Shown piece after piece: positions 17,822-26,839 of a stretch of 64,000 nucleotides of DNA. How positions within the stretch are numbered: position 1 is the stretch's first letter; each line of letters starts with the position of its first letter. Below the pieces are notes generated by a model, which saw only the letters and a program-made list of their open reading frames with translations, did no database searches and was not told the origin of the DNA. Origin of the DNA: Tepidimonas taiwanensis (GTDB lineage Bacteria > Pseudomonadota > Gammaproteobacteria > Burkholderiales > Burkholderiaceae_C); contig NZ_CP083911.1 of assembly GCF_020162115.1 (NCBI RefSeq), forward strand, positions 2,767,501 to 2,831,500, written 5' to 3'. The position numbers and the translations under genes are program-made.

Positions 17822-19759
17822 ATGAGCAAACACACCCACGCTTTCCAGGCCGAGGTGGCCCGGCTGCTGCACCTGGTCACGCATTCGCTCTATTCCAACC
17901 CGGACATTTTTCTGCGCGAGCTGATCTCCAACGCGTCGGACGCGTGTGACAAGCTGCGCTTCGAGGCGCTGGCCGACGCGTCGCTGTACGAAGACGCCCC
18001 GAACCTGGAGATTCGCGTCACCTTCGACAAGGCGGCCAAGACGCTGACCATCACCGACAACGGCATCGGCATGAGCGAGGCCGAGGCCATCGAGCACCTG
18101 GGCACGATCGCCAAGAGCGGCACGCGCGACTTCCTGCAGCGCCTCTCGGGCGACCAGCAAAAGGACGCGCAGCTCATCGGCCAGTTCGGGGTGGGTTTTT
18201 ACTCGGGCTTCATCGTCGCCGACCGCATCACGGTGGAGAGCCGCCGCGCCGGGCTGCCGCCGGAGCAGGGCGTGCGCTGGAGCAGCGACGGCACCGGCGC
18301 GTTCGAGACCGAGACCATCACCCGCGCGGCGCGCGGCACCAGCGTCATCCTGCACCTGCGCGACGACAAGACGGAGTACCTCAACCGCTGGAAGCTCAAG
18401 TCCATCATTGGCAAGTACTCCGACCACATCAGCCTGCCCATCCTGATGCCCAAGGAGCAATGGGACAAGGACAAAGGCGAGTATGTGCTGCTGGAAGAGT
18501 GGGAGCAGGTCAACGCTGCGAGCGCCGTGTGGACGCGGCCGAAGAAGGACATCACCGACGAGCAGTACATCGAGTTCTACAAGAACCTGGCGCACGACGA
18601 CGAAGCGCCGCTCGCCTGGGCGCACCACCGCGTCGAGGGCAGCACCGAGTACACGCAGCTGCTCTACATCCCGGCCAAGGCGCCGTACGACCTGTGGAAC
18701 CGCGACAAGAAGGCCGGCGTCAAGCTCTACGTCAAGCGCGTCTTCATCATGGACGACGCCGAGTCGCTGATGCCGCTGTACCTGCGCTGGGTCAAGGGCG
18801 TGGTGGATTCGGCCGACCTGCCGCTCAACGTCAGCCGCGAGCTGCTGCAGGAAAGCCGTGACGTCAAGGCCATCCGCGACGGCAACACGCGCCGCGTGCT
18901 GTCGATGCTGGAGGAGCTGGCCGCGCGCGACCGCCTGCCCGAGGGCGAGGCGTGGGAGCAGCTCTCCGACGAGGAAAAGGCCCGTGCGCAGGCCGACGCC
19001 GGTAAGTACACGCGCTTCTGGGCCGAGTTCGGGGCCGTGCTCAAAGAAGGCCTGGGCGAGGATTTCGCCAACCGCGAGCGCATCGCCAAGTTGCTGCGCT
19101 TTGCGTCGACGGTGAGCGACGCGCCCACGGTGAGCCTGGCCGACTACAAGGCGCGCATGAAACCGGGGCAGAAGGCGATCTACTACCGGACCGCCAAAAC
19201 CCTGGCCGCGGCCAAGCACAGCCCGCAGCTCGAAGTCTTCCGCCGCAAGGGCATCGAAGTGCTGTTGATGACCGACCGCGTCGACGAGTGGGCGCTGTCC
19301 TTCTTGCACGAGTTCGACGGCACCCCGCTGCAGAGCGTCGCCAAGGGCGCGGTGGACCTGGGCGAGTTGCAGGACGAGGCGGAGAAGAAAGCCGCCGAAG
19401 AGGCGGCCGAGGCGTTCAAGCCGGTGCTGGAGCGCTTGCGCGCCACACTCAAGGATCGCGCGAAGGATGTGCGCGTGACCAGCCGCCTGGTCGAGTCGCC
19501 CGCGTGCCTGGTGGTGGACGATGGCGAATACTCGCTGCAGCTGGCGCGGCTGCTCAAAGCCGCGGGGCAAAAAGCGCCCGAAGTCAAGCCCATCCTCGAG
19601 GTCAACCCGGAGCACGCGCTGGTGAAAAAGCTGGCCGACGCGGGCGAGCGCTTCGACGATTACGCCCAGATCCTTTTTGACCAGGCGCTGCTGGCCGAAG
19701 GCGGCCTGCCGGAGGACCCGGCGGGCTATGTTCGCCGGGTCACCGCGTTGCTGGTGTGA
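17822..19759 (+). CDS. htpG: Chaperone HtpG (Hsp90)
   Basis: A 645-residue Hsp90-family protein. The N-terminal GHKL ATPase domain shows ELISNASDACDKLRFEAL, DNGIGM, and GQFGVGFYS. The middle domain carries the NVSRELLQES segment, and the C-terminal dimerisation domain is present. Length matches the family (~630). ATG 17822 gives the usual MSKHTHAFQAEV start; an in-frame upstream ATG at 17804 is unlikely. It acts in the cytosol in ATP-driven protein folding. It ends 4 bases from the convergent ohr gene, with no visible terminator between. Confidence 0.96.
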   Translation: MSKHTHAFQAEVARLLHLVTHSLYSNPDIFLRELISNASDACDKLRFEALADASLYEDAPNLEIRVTFDKAAKTLTITDNGIGMSEAEAIEHLGTIAKSGTRDFLQRLSGDQQKDAQLIGQFGVGFYSGFIVADRITVESRRAGLPPEQGVRWSSDGTGAFETETITRAARGTSVILHLRDDKTEYLNRWKLKSIIGKYSDHISLPILMPKEQWDKDKGEYVLLEEWEQVNAASAVWTRPKKDITDEQYIEFYKNLAHDDEAPLAWAHHRVEGSTEYTQLLYIPAKAPYDLWNRDKKAGVKLYVKRVFIMDDAESLMPLYLRWVKGVVDSADLPLNVSRELLQESRDVKAIRDGNTRRVLSMLEELAARDRLPEGEAWEQLSDEEKARAQADAGKYTRFWAEFGAVLKEGLGEDFANRERIAKLLRFASTVSDAPTVSLADYKARMKPGQKAIYYRTAKTLAAAKHSPQLEVFRRKGIEVLLMTDRVDEWALSFLHEFDGTPLQSVAKGAVDLGELQDEAEKKAAEEAAEAFKPVLERLRATLKDRAKDVRVTSRLVESPACLVVDDGEYSLQLARLLKAAGQKAPEVKPILEVNPEHALVKKLADAGERFDDYAQILFDQALLAEGGLPEDPAGYVRRVTALLV

Positions 19760-19763
19760 TCGG

Positions 19764-20180
19764 TCAAGCCAGTGTCAGCGTGACGTCGATGTTGCCGCGC
19801 GTCGCATTCGAATAGGGGCAGACGCGGTGCGCGGCGTCGACCAGGGCCTGGGCCTGCGAACGATCCATGCCCGGCAGGTGGATGGTCATGCGCACTGCGA
19901 TGCCGTAGGCCTCGCCCATCGGGCCGAGGTCCACTTCGGCGTCCACGGCCACATCGGCTGGCAAGGGGATCTTCTGCCGTGCCGCCACTGCCTTGAGCGC
20001 GCCGATGAAGCAGGCGGAATACCCCGCGGCAAACAGCTGTTCCGGGTTGGTTCCGGTGCCAGCGGTGCCCGGGGGGCTCAGGCGCACATCGAGCCGACCA
20101 TCGTCGGCGCGTGAGGTGCCGTCGCGGCCTCCCGTGGTGTGTACGCGCGCGGTGTAGAGCACTTTGTCCAGAGCGGGCAT
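19764..20180 (-). CDS. ohr: Organic hydroperoxide resistance protein Ohr
   Basis: A 138-residue OsmC/Ohr-family peroxidase. The two reactive cysteines are present: Cys57 in GYSACFIGAL and Cys121 in VCPYSNATRGN, as in Ohr. It reduces organic and lipid hydroperoxides using lipoylated partners. It lies 11 bases after ohrR on the same strand, so both are probably co-transcribed under OhrR control. Confidence 0.95.
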   Translation of the reverse strand: MPALDKVLYTARVHTTGGRDGTSRADDGRLDVRLSPPGTAGTGTNPEQLFAAGYSACFIGALKAVAARQKIPLPADVAVDAEVDLGPMGEAYGIAVRMTIHLPGMDRSQAQALVDAAHRVCPYSNATRGNIDVTLTLA

Positions 20181-20191
20181 ATGCGGTCCTT

Positions 20192-20713
20192 TCAGGGTTG
20201 TGCGGCCGCTGCTGCGGCCGGTTGGGAAAACGAGGGCGGAGGGCTGGCCAGCAGGCGCTGCCGCAGGTCCTGAAGCTCGCGGGTCAATCCTGTCACCTCT
20301 TCGAGCGAGCAGCCGGTGGCGGCCAGCAGGCAGCCGGGGATGGCACGGGCGCGCGCTTGCAGGGCGCGTCCTGGTGCCGTCAGACGGATGCGCACGCGCC
20401 GCTCGTCAGCGGCATCGCGCACGCGTTGCACGTGCCCGGCCGCTGCCAGCCGTTTCAGCAGCGGGGTGAGCGTCCCCGAGTCCAACCCCAGCCGCTCTCC
20501 CAGCGCCGAGACGGTCACATCATCGCGCTCCCACAGCGCCAGCAGCACGAGGTATTGCGGGTAGGTCAGTCCCAGCTCGGCCAGCAGCGGCTGGTACAGC
20601 CGTGTCATGGCCAGGGAGGTCGCGTACAGGGCAAAGCACAGCTGATGGTCCAGCCGTAGAGTATCCGGTAGCGCTGTGGTATCGGCGGGGGGCACGGGTC
20701 TGGCGCTTCGCAT
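20192..20713 (-). CDS. ohrR: MarR-family peroxide-sensing repressor OhrR
   Basis: A 173-residue MarR-type winged-helix protein. Cys26 in LDHQLCFALY is the N-terminal peroxide-sensing cysteine of OhrR. The winged helix follows (VSALGERLGLDSGTLTPLLKRL). Additional Cys near residue ~127 could permit disulfide formation. The ATG at 20713 gives an N-terminus starting MRSARPV; the frame is open a little upstream. A CAATT-A-AATTG palindrome lies 19 bases before the start and fits autorepression. The order ohrR-ohr on one transcript fits the family. Confidence 0.92.
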   Translation of the reverse strand: MRSARPVPPADTTALPDTLRLDHQLCFALYATSLAMTRLYQPLLAELGLTYPQYLVLLALWERDDVTVSALGERLGLDSGTLTPLLKRLAAAGHVQRVRDAADERRVRIRLTAPGRALQARARAIPGCLLAATGCSLEEVTGLTRELQDLRQRLLASPPPSFSQPAAAAAAQP

Positions 20714-20731
20714 ACGCAAAATATTACCGCA

Positions 20732-20742
20732 CAATTAAATTG
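20732..20742. promoter_or_regulatory. Probable OhrR operator
   Basis: CAATT-A-AATTG is a perfect palindrome in an AT-rich pocket just upstream of ohrR. It resembles known OhrR operators, which contain AATT half sites. Just beside it, ATTGCGCGCAAT (20739-20750) forms another overlapping palindrome. The site is in the 171-base gap divergent to the mgtC-like gene. Confidence 0.6.
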
Positions 20743-20884
20743 CGCGCAATCAATGTGGCGCGGCCAATCCGCAAGAGCTAACGGGGAACTATGATTTGTC
20801 GGGGGGCGGCACCGTGGGTTGGCTCCCACTTGGGGCTGCGCGTGCGGCTGCCAGTGGCCCCTTCGCACACGGAGGTCAGTGACG

Positions 20885-21634
20885 ATGGAGATCTGGCTGG
20901 GTTTGTGGGAGCGGTACTGGTCCTGGCCGATGTTGCAGGTCAACGGATTGATTCTGGCGAACCTGCTCGGAGCCTTGGCGTTGGGGCTGGTCGTCGGGTA
21001 CGAGCGCACGTATCGCGGGCGCGCGGCGGGTATGCGCACGTATGGCATCGTGTGCATGGCCTCGGCGGCATTGACCGTCTTTGCTGGCTATCCGCAGGCC
21101 TGGTGGGGTCAAGCGCAAGCCTGCCCCTTGTTCGGGGCTGATCCGACCCGGGTGATCCAAGGGATCGTCACGGGCATCGGGTTTTTGGGCGCTGGCGTCA
21201 TCATGCGCGATGGTTTGACCATCAGCGGGCTGACGACGGCGGCGTCCATCTGGGCGACTTCGGCCATTGGCGTGCTGGTGGGGGTGGGGCTGTACGGCGC
21301 GGCGATCGTAGCCACTGGGATGACCGCGGTGTTGATGTTGTGGGGGGCGCGTTGGGAGGGATATCTGCCTGCCCGCGCCACACTCGCCGTGACGGTGACC
21401 TCGGGCGACGAAGTTCCACTCGCCGAGGAGGCGATGTTCGCCGTACTCAAGGAGCTGGGCTTTTCCGTGGTCGAGGGGTCGTTGCGCATCCAGTCGCTGC
21501 CGGCGGCGACGCGATGGTATTTCGTGGCGGAGGCCGACCGCGCGCGAGCTGGGGCGGTGCTGCCCGAGGTCGCACGGCGGCTGCGCGCGTGTGTGGGTGT
21601 GCAGGGAGTCGAAATTGCGCACGCCCGCAACTGA
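20885..21634 (+). CDS. MgtC/SapB-family membrane protein
   Basis: A 249-residue protein with four to five N-terminal membrane segments carrying the MgtC signature: LLGALALGLVVGYERTYRGRAAGMRT, then GIGFLGAGVIMRDG and TTAASIW. Its C-terminal soluble domain (about 160-249) is ACT-like. MgtC proteins affect Mg2+ limitation and, in pathogens, F1Fo ATPase and intracellular growth; the role here is unknown. ATG 20885 is preferred because GGAGG lies 10 bases before it, over a frame open to 20819. It stands alone. Confidence 0.85.
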   Translation: MEIWLGLWERYWSWPMLQVNGLILANLLGALALGLVVGYERTYRGRAAGMRTYGIVCMASAALTVFAGYPQAWWGQAQACPLFGADPTRVIQGIVTGIGFLGAGVIMRDGLTISGLTTAASIWATSAIGVLVGVGLYGAAIVATGMTAVLMLWGARWEGYLPARATLAVTVTSGDEVPLAEEAMFAVLKELGFSVVEGSLRIQSLPAATRWYFVAEADRARAGAVLPEVARRLRACVGVQGVEIAHARN

Positions 21635-21646
21635 ACCGATGGGCAC

Positions 21647-22237
21647 TCAGGGCAGGGAGCCTGCCCACTCAATGATTTTGCGGTGTTCCGCCGGCAGCAG
21701 CGTGTAGTGTATCCCCTCGCCGGCGAGGGTGTTGCGCAACTCGTGGTCGATCTGGCGGGCACGGTTTTCATCTTGCAGTCGGCCCGCCTGTATGTAGGGT
21801 TTCTCGGGGTCGCGCTGGGCAAAGATATTGATGTTGTCGAACTGCCGGTACCACTCCAGAATCTGCCGCCGGGTTTTTTCGATATCGCAAATGTTATCTG
21901 CGTAATGCGCGTTGTAGTAGAGCAGCTGCGGCAGGCCGCCCTCGGTGACCAAGTAGTGCACTTGGCCATCCAAGGTCTGCAGCAGCCGGTGTTGCTGCAG
22001 CGCAATCGCATATTGGTTGCGCAAGGCGTCCCAGTCCTCTTGCCAAACGAGCATTTTGGCCACGTCAGGGATGTGCTCCACGGTGCGCTGCATCAGGTGC
22101 AGTTTGAGGACGATGGCGGAGGAAAAAAGCGACTTGTCGCAGCCCGGGCCGCCGATGATATTGATGACCTTTGTCGGGTAGCGCCGCAGCCGGCTCCCCG
22201 GGGGTTTGGGCGTGACGTAACCGACGATGGTGCCCAT
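21647..22237 (-). CDS. Phage-type P-loop kinase-like ATPase (AAA_28-like), orphan
   Basis: A 196-residue P-loop protein. The Walker A is GGPGCDKS (29-36), with Asp where Gly is usual before the lysine. The pattern that follows (VAKMLVWQEDW, NQYAIALQQHRLL, LDGQVHYLVTEGGLP, GRLQDENRARQIDHELRN) is that of small nucleotide kinase-like proteins common in large phages and scattered in bacterial chromosomes. CAGGAGG precedes the ATG; the upstream open frame to 22615 is a shadow. GC is visibly lower than in its neighbours. No other phage gene is near. Function unknown; a nucleotide or nucleoside kinase is likely from the family. Confidence 0.7.
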   Translation of the reverse strand: MGTIVGYVTPKPPGSRLRRYPTKVINIIGGPGCDKSLFSSAIVLKLHLMQRTVEHIPDVAKMLVWQEDWDALRNQYAIALQQHRLLQTLDGQVHYLVTEGGLPQLLYYNAHYADNICDIEKTRRQILEWYRQFDNINIFAQRDPEKPYIQAGRLQDENRARQIDHELRNTLAGEGIHYTLLPAEHRKIIEWAGSLP

Positions 22238-22375
22238 GGCGTGCCCTCCTGACCAGATGTGTGGCACAACGGGGCGGTCGTGATGGGCGACGGGCTGCGC
22301 CGCGGTCGCCGGCCCCATAACGGGCATGTTAACACCGTCGCCCACCGTTGTGTTTGTCTTATATGATGCCGCGCC

Positions 22376-23245
22376 ATGCGTCGCCGTCGACACCCCTTTG
22401 CCGACGAACCGCCTGCGCCGCCCGAGGTGCTGGCCGAACTGCAGCCGGGCCAGTCCGTCGAGCTGCTCAAGGCGCTGCACATCCTCACGCGCGACGGGCG
22501 GCTGAACCAGGACTCGCGCCGCAAGCTCAAGCAGGTCAACCACCTGCTGCAGTTCATCGAGCCGCTGCTGCACGAGGCGCTGGAGGCGCGCGGTGACGTG
22601 ACGCTGGTCGACCACGGCGCGGGCAAGTCGTATTTGGGGTTTTTACTGTACGACCGGTTTTTTGCGTCCCGCCCCGTCGGCACGGTGTGGGGGGTGGAGG
22701 CGCGCACCGAGCTGGTCGAGCGCTCGGCGGCGCTGGCGCAGCAACTGGGCTTTGCGCGCATGCGTTTCGTCGCCGCGACGGTGCGCGAGGCGATGGCGGC
22801 GCTGCCGGCGACGGTGGATGTCGTCACCGCGCTGCACGCCTGCGACACGGCCACCGACGACGCCATCGATTTCGCCTTGCAGCGGCAGGCGCGCTCGATC
22901 GTGCTCGTGCCGTGCTGTCAGGCGGAGGTCGCCGCGGTGCTGCGCCGCCACAAGGCGCTGCAGCTGGCGCGCACGCCGCTGGCGGAGCTGTGGCGCCACC
23001 CGCTGCACACGCGTGAGTTCGGCAGCCAGGTCACCAACGTGATGCGCTGCCTGCGGCTGGAAGCGTCGGGTTACGACGTCACCGTGACCGAACTGGTGGG
23101 CTGGGAACACTCGATGAAGAACGAACTCATCCTTGCGCGCCGCACCGGCCGGCGCAAGCGCAGCGCGGCCGAGCGGCTGGCGCGCATGCTGGACGAGTTG
23201 GGCCTGGCGGAACTGCAGGCGCGTTTCGCGGTCGCACTCACATGA
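22376..23245 (+). CDS. Class I SAM-dependent methyltransferase (Methyltransf_32-like)
   Basis: A 289-residue protein with motif I VDHGAGKSYLGF (78-89), an acidic motif II (VWGVEARTELVERS), and a central ALHACDTATDDAI block followed by VLVPCCQAEV. The HACDxATDxA and PCCQ pair is characteristic of the Methyltransf_32 family, related to the eukaryotic METTL25/RRNAD1 proteins. The target is unknown, possibly RNA or a small molecule. A TATGAT at 22362-22367 could be its -10. It overlaps the next gene by 4 bases (ATGA), so translation is coupled. Confidence 0.8.
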   Translation: MRRRRHPFADEPPAPPEVLAELQPGQSVELLKALHILTRDGRLNQDSRRKLKQVNHLLQFIEPLLHEALEARGDVTLVDHGAGKSYLGFLLYDRFFASRPVGTVWGVEARTELVERSAALAQQLGFARMRFVAATVREAMAALPATVDVVTALHACDTATDDAIDFALQRQARSIVLVPCCQAEVAAVLRRHKALQLARTPLAELWRHPLHTREFGSQVTNVMRCLRLEASGYDVTVTELVGWEHSMKNELILARRTGRRKRSAAERLARMLDELGLAELQARFAVALT

Positions 23246-24483
23246 ACGGTTGGGATGCGAACCTGGCGACCCTCACCGTCTGGCCCGCGCTGTTGTGGCT
23301 CGCATGGTGGTCGGGAGAGCGCTTGCAGCCGCGCGGCGTGCCGCGTGTGAGTGTGTATGTCGCCGTGGGGCTGGCGGGCAGCGCGGTGGGGTTTGCACCG
23401 GAGCCGGCAACGGGCGGTGCGCTGGCCCTGCTGGCGCAGTTTGCGCTGTCGCTCGTGTTGTTCGAGCTGGGTTGCCGTATCCACCTGGGGTGGTTCCGCC
23501 ATAACCCCTGGGTGCTGCTGATCGGGGTGGTGCAGTCGCTGGCCATCTTCGGTGCGGTGTACTGGGCGCTGGGTGCGGTGGGGGTGGGCGCGCAATGGCG
23601 GCCGCTCGTCGCGGCGGTGGCGGTGGCGGCGTCGCCCGCCAGCCTGCTGCGGGTCACCCACGACCTGCGTGCCGCCGGGCAGGTCGCCGAGCGCGTGTTG
23701 CACCTGGCCGCGATCCAATGTGTACTGGCGGTGCTGTTGGTCAAGGGTGTGACCGGTCACTGGTATTTGAGTGCCGCGGGGGACTGGACGCAGGCGCTGC
23801 TGACCAGCGTGTACGCCGCGGGCCTGTCGGTCGCGCTGGGGGTGGCGCTGGCGGTGGTGGTCGCGGCCGTGGTGCGCGGCCCGTTCGAGGGGGCGACGGC
23901 ACCGACGGTCGGCTACGCGCTGGCGCTGGTGTGGCTGACCGTGGTGGCGGATGCGCTGCGGCTGTCGCCGCTGCTGGCCGCGCTGAGCTTCGGTGTGCTG
24001 CTGCGCGAGCGCCGCGTGTTCGTCGCCAACGCGCAGCGCGATTTCGGCTCGCTCGGGTGGTTGCTGGGGGTGTTCCTGTTCGTGTATGTGGGCTCGCGCA
24101 TGTCGTGGGAGGCGCTGGCGCATTCCAACGTGTGGGCCGCGGCGGCGGTGGTGCTCGCCGCCCGCGTGGCGATCCCGGTCGCGCTCAACGCGGTGCTGGC
24201 CGTGCCCAGTGGCACCACCGTACGCAAGGGAGCGCTCACCGGTGTGGCGCTGCTGCCGATGTCGGCGATGACCTTGCTGCTGCTCGAGCGCAGCATCGCG
24301 CTCGGGCTGCCGCCCGCGGCGCAGGCGCTGTGGCACTTGACGGCCGCGCTGCTGTGGCTGGAGCTGCTCGGCCCCTGGGTGACACAGTGGGCACTGGTCG
24401 CGGCGCGTGAGGCCGCCGTCGCGCGCCCGGCCACCCCGGGTTCTGCGCCTCCAGTCCCTCCCGCACCCTCGAGTGGAGGTTGA
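23242..24483 (+). CDS. CPA2-type cation/proton antiporter, membrane domain only
   Basis: A 413-residue integral membrane protein with about eleven to thirteen hydrophobic segments. The pattern LLAQFALSLVLFELGCRIHLGWF and the later LLAALSFGVLLRE match Na+/H+ or K+/H+ exchangers of the CPA2 group. The C-terminal RCK (TrkA-N) domain of KefB/KefC is absent; the C-terminus is a short Pro/Ala tail. It overlaps the methyltransferase gene by 4 bases and runs up to the following ligase gene. Transported ion not determinable. Confidence 0.75.
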   Translation: MNGWDANLATLTVWPALLWLAWWSGERLQPRGVPRVSVYVAVGLAGSAVGFAPEPATGGALALLAQFALSLVLFELGCRIHLGWFRHNPWVLLIGVVQSLAIFGAVYWALGAVGVGAQWRPLVAAVAVAASPASLLRVTHDLRAAGQVAERVLHLAAIQCVLAVLLVKGVTGHWYLSAAGDWTQALLTSVYAAGLSVALGVALAVVVAAVVRGPFEGATAPTVGYALALVWLTVVADALRLSPLLAALSFGVLLRERRVFVANAQRDFGSLGWLLGVFLFVYVGSRMSWEALAHSNVWAAAAVVLAARVAIPVALNAVLAVPSGTTVRKGALTGVALLPMSAMTLLLLERSIALGLPPAAQALWHLTAALLWLELLGPWVTQWALVAAREAAVARPATPGSAPPVPPAPSSGG

Positions 24484-24488
24484 ACCCG

Positions 24489-25619
24489 ATGCCGCTGGAG
24501 CCGTTCAAGACGTCTGACGCGCTCTCGATGGGCGTGGAGCTCGAGCTGCAGATCGTCAACACCTACGACCAGGATCTGGCGAGCGGCGCCGACGATCTGC
24601 TGGCGTTGCTCAAGCGCGCGCCGTTTCCGGGCGCCGTCACGCCCGAGATGACGCAGAGCATGATCGAGGTCGCCACCGGCGTGCACACACGCCACGGCGA
24701 GTTGCTGGCGCAGCTGCGGGCGATCCGCGATACGCTCGTGTCGGCGGCCGATCGCCTGAACGTGGCGCTCGCCGGTGGCGGCACGCACCCGTTCCAGCGC
24801 TGGTTCGAGCAGCGCATCTTCGACAAACCGCGCTTTCAACAGTTGTCGGGGCTGTACGGTTATCTGGCCAAGCAGTTCACGGTGTTCGGCCAGCACGTGC
24901 ACATCGGCTGCCGCTCGGCGGACGAGGCGCTGTTTCTGCTGCATGCGCTCAATCGCTACGTGCCGCACTTCATCGCGCTGTCGGCGTCGTCGCCGTTCTT
25001 TCAGGGGGTGGACACGTTGTTCGACTCGGCGCGGCTGAACGCGGTGTTCGCCTTTCCGCTCAGCGGCCGCGCGCCCTTCGTGCTGCGCTGGGACGACTTC
25101 GAGCAGGGGTACTTCCGTAAGATGGAGGCCACGGGGGTGGTGAAGTCCATGAAGGACTTTTACTGGGACATCCGCCCCAAGCCCGAATACGGCACGATCG
25201 AGCTGCGCGTGTGCGATACACCACTGACGGTGGAGCGCGCCGCGGCGCTGGCGGGCTATTTGCAGGCGCTGTGCCGCCATCTGCTCGAGGGCGGCGATCC
25301 TGCCCCCGAGGAGGACGACTACCTCGTCTACACCTACAACCGCTTCCAGGCGTGCCGCTTCGGCCTGAATGGCACTCTCGTGCACCCGCGTACGCGCGAG
25401 ACACTGTCGATCCGCGAGGACATCCTGGCGACGCTGCGGCGGCTGACCCCGCACGCGCAGGCGCTGGGCAGCGAGGCCGCGCTGGCCGACATCGAGCGCG
25501 TGGCCGGTGAGGGCGGCAACCACGCGACGTATCTGCGCGGGGTGTACGCGCGCAGCGGCAGCGTCCAGGGGGTGGTGCACGCGGCGGTCGACGCGCTGCG
25601 CACGGGCGTGCTAAGCTGA
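24489..25619 (+). CDS. YbdK-type carboxylate-amine (glutamate-cysteine) ligase
   Basis: A 376-residue protein of the GCS2 family. It has the family start SMGVELELQIVNTYDQDL, TPEMTQSMIEVATGVH, FGQHVHIG (metal/ATP region) and ELRVCDTPLT. E. coli YbdK has weak gamma-glutamylcysteine ligase activity; the real substrate is often unknown. ATG 24489 is chosen since GGAGG (24474-24478) is 10 bases before it; the TTG at 24480 is an alternative. The neighbouring antiporter suggests a link between a thiol or gamma-glutamyl compound and ion exchange, which is inference. Confidence 0.87.
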   Translation: MPLEPFKTSDALSMGVELELQIVNTYDQDLASGADDLLALLKRAPFPGAVTPEMTQSMIEVATGVHTRHGELLAQLRAIRDTLVSAADRLNVALAGGGTHPFQRWFEQRIFDKPRFQQLSGLYGYLAKQFTVFGQHVHIGCRSADEALFLLHALNRYVPHFIALSASSPFFQGVDTLFDSARLNAVFAFPLSGRAPFVLRWDDFEQGYFRKMEATGVVKSMKDFYWDIRPKPEYGTIELRVCDTPLTVERAAALAGYLQALCRHLLEGGDPAPEEDDYLVYTYNRFQACRFGLNGTLVHPRTRETLSIREDILATLRRLTPHAQALGSEAALADIERVAGEGGNHATYLRGVYARSGSVQGVVHAAVDALRTGVLS

Positions 25620-25675
25620 GCATGCACGTATGCACGTGCGCCATGTTGGCGCACGATGCCCCCTGGAGTGCTGTC

Positions 25676-26830
25676 ATGCCCGGATTGTTGCCCCACATCG
25701 ACCCTGACGGACTGCTGGAGTTTTCGGTCGTCTACACGGACCGCGCGCTCAACCATATGTCCAAGCGCTTCCAGCGCGTCATGACCGACATCGGCGGCAT
25801 CCTCAAAGAGGTGTACGGCGCGCACGCGGTCGCTCTGGTGCCCGGCAGCGGCACCTTCGGCATGGAGGCGGTGGCGCGGCAGTTCGCCGCCGACCGGCGC
25901 GTGCTGGTGCTGCGCAACGGCTGGTTCAGCTACCGGTGGACGCAGATTTTCGAGATGGGGCGCATCCCGGCCGAGGCGCCCGTGCTCAAGGCCCGGCGCG
26001 TGCACGACGGCCCGCAGGCACCGTGGGTGCCGGCGCCGCTGGACGAGGTGGTGCGCACGATCCAGACCCAGCGCCCGGCGGTGGTGTTCGCCCCGCACGT
26101 GGAGACGGCCGCCGGCATGATGTTGCCGGACGACTACCTGCGCGCGGTGGCCGACGCGGTGCACGGCGTCGATGGCCTGTTCGTGCTGGACTGCATCGCG
26201 TCCGGCGCAATGTGGGTCGATATGCGCGACAGCGGCGTGGACGTGCTGATCTCGGCACCGCAAAAGGGCTGGAGCGGCTCGCCCGCCTGTGCGATGGTGA
26301 TGCTGTCCGAGCGGGCGCGCCAGGCCATCGACGGCACCACCAGCACGAGCTTCGCCTGCGACCTGAAGAAGTGGCTGCAGGTGATGGAAACCTACGAGCA
26401 GGGCGGGCACGTCTACCACACGACCATGCCCACTGATGCGCTGGCGCGGCTGCGCGACGTGATGCAGGAGACGCGCTCGCACGGCTTTGGCGTGATGCGG
26501 GCGGCACAGGCCGAATTGGGGCGGCGTGTGCGCGCGGCGTTCGAGGCGCGCGGGTTGGTAAGCGTCGCGGCGCCGGGCTATCAGGCACCGGGCGTGGTCG
26601 TCAGCTACACCGACGACCCCGACATCGCCAACGGCAAGAAGTTCGCCGCCGTCGGGTTGCAGACCGCCGCGGGCGTGCCCCTGATGTGCGACGAGCCGGC
26701 GGACTTCCGCACCTTCCGCGTGGGCCTCTTCGGCCTGGAAAAATTGCTGCACATCGAGCGCACCGTCGGCCACCTGACCCAGGCGCTGGATGCGCTGGGC
26801 CTGACGGTGCGCGAAACGGTCGCGGCCTGA
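25676..26830 (+). CDS. Class V PLP-dependent aminotransferase
   Basis: A 384-residue enzyme of the alanine-glyoxylate / serine-pyruvate aminotransferase group. The PLP lysine is Lys197 in SAPQKGWSGSP. A glycine-rich segment PGSGTFGMEA (about 56-65) binds cofactor phosphate, and VDMRDSGVDVLIS precedes the lysine. Upstream ATG 25622 is in frame, but 25676 has GGAG before it and gives the usual start. It ends the methyltransferase-antiporter-ligase-aminotransferase cluster. Substrate not known. Confidence 0.85.
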   Translation: MPGLLPHIDPDGLLEFSVVYTDRALNHMSKRFQRVMTDIGGILKEVYGAHAVALVPGSGTFGMEAVARQFAADRRVLVLRNGWFSYRWTQIFEMGRIPAEAPVLKARRVHDGPQAPWVPAPLDEVVRTIQTQRPAVVFAPHVETAAGMMLPDDYLRAVADAVHGVDGLFVLDCIASGAMWVDMRDSGVDVLISAPQKGWSGSPACAMVMLSERARQAIDGTTSTSFACDLKKWLQVMETYEQGGHVYHTTMPTDALARLRDVMQETRSHGFGVMRAAQAELGRRVRAAFEARGLVSVAAPGYQAPGVVVSYTDDPDIANGKKFAAVGLQTAAGVPLMCDEPADFRTFRVGLFGLEKLLHIERTVGHLTQALDALGLTVRETVAA

Positions 26831-26839
26831 GCGGCGGCG

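Noticed and set aside
17756..19615. 619-codon minus-strand frame opposite htpG
   Set aside because: Shadow of htpG; composition is Arg/Leu/Gln-rich and no family is recognisable.
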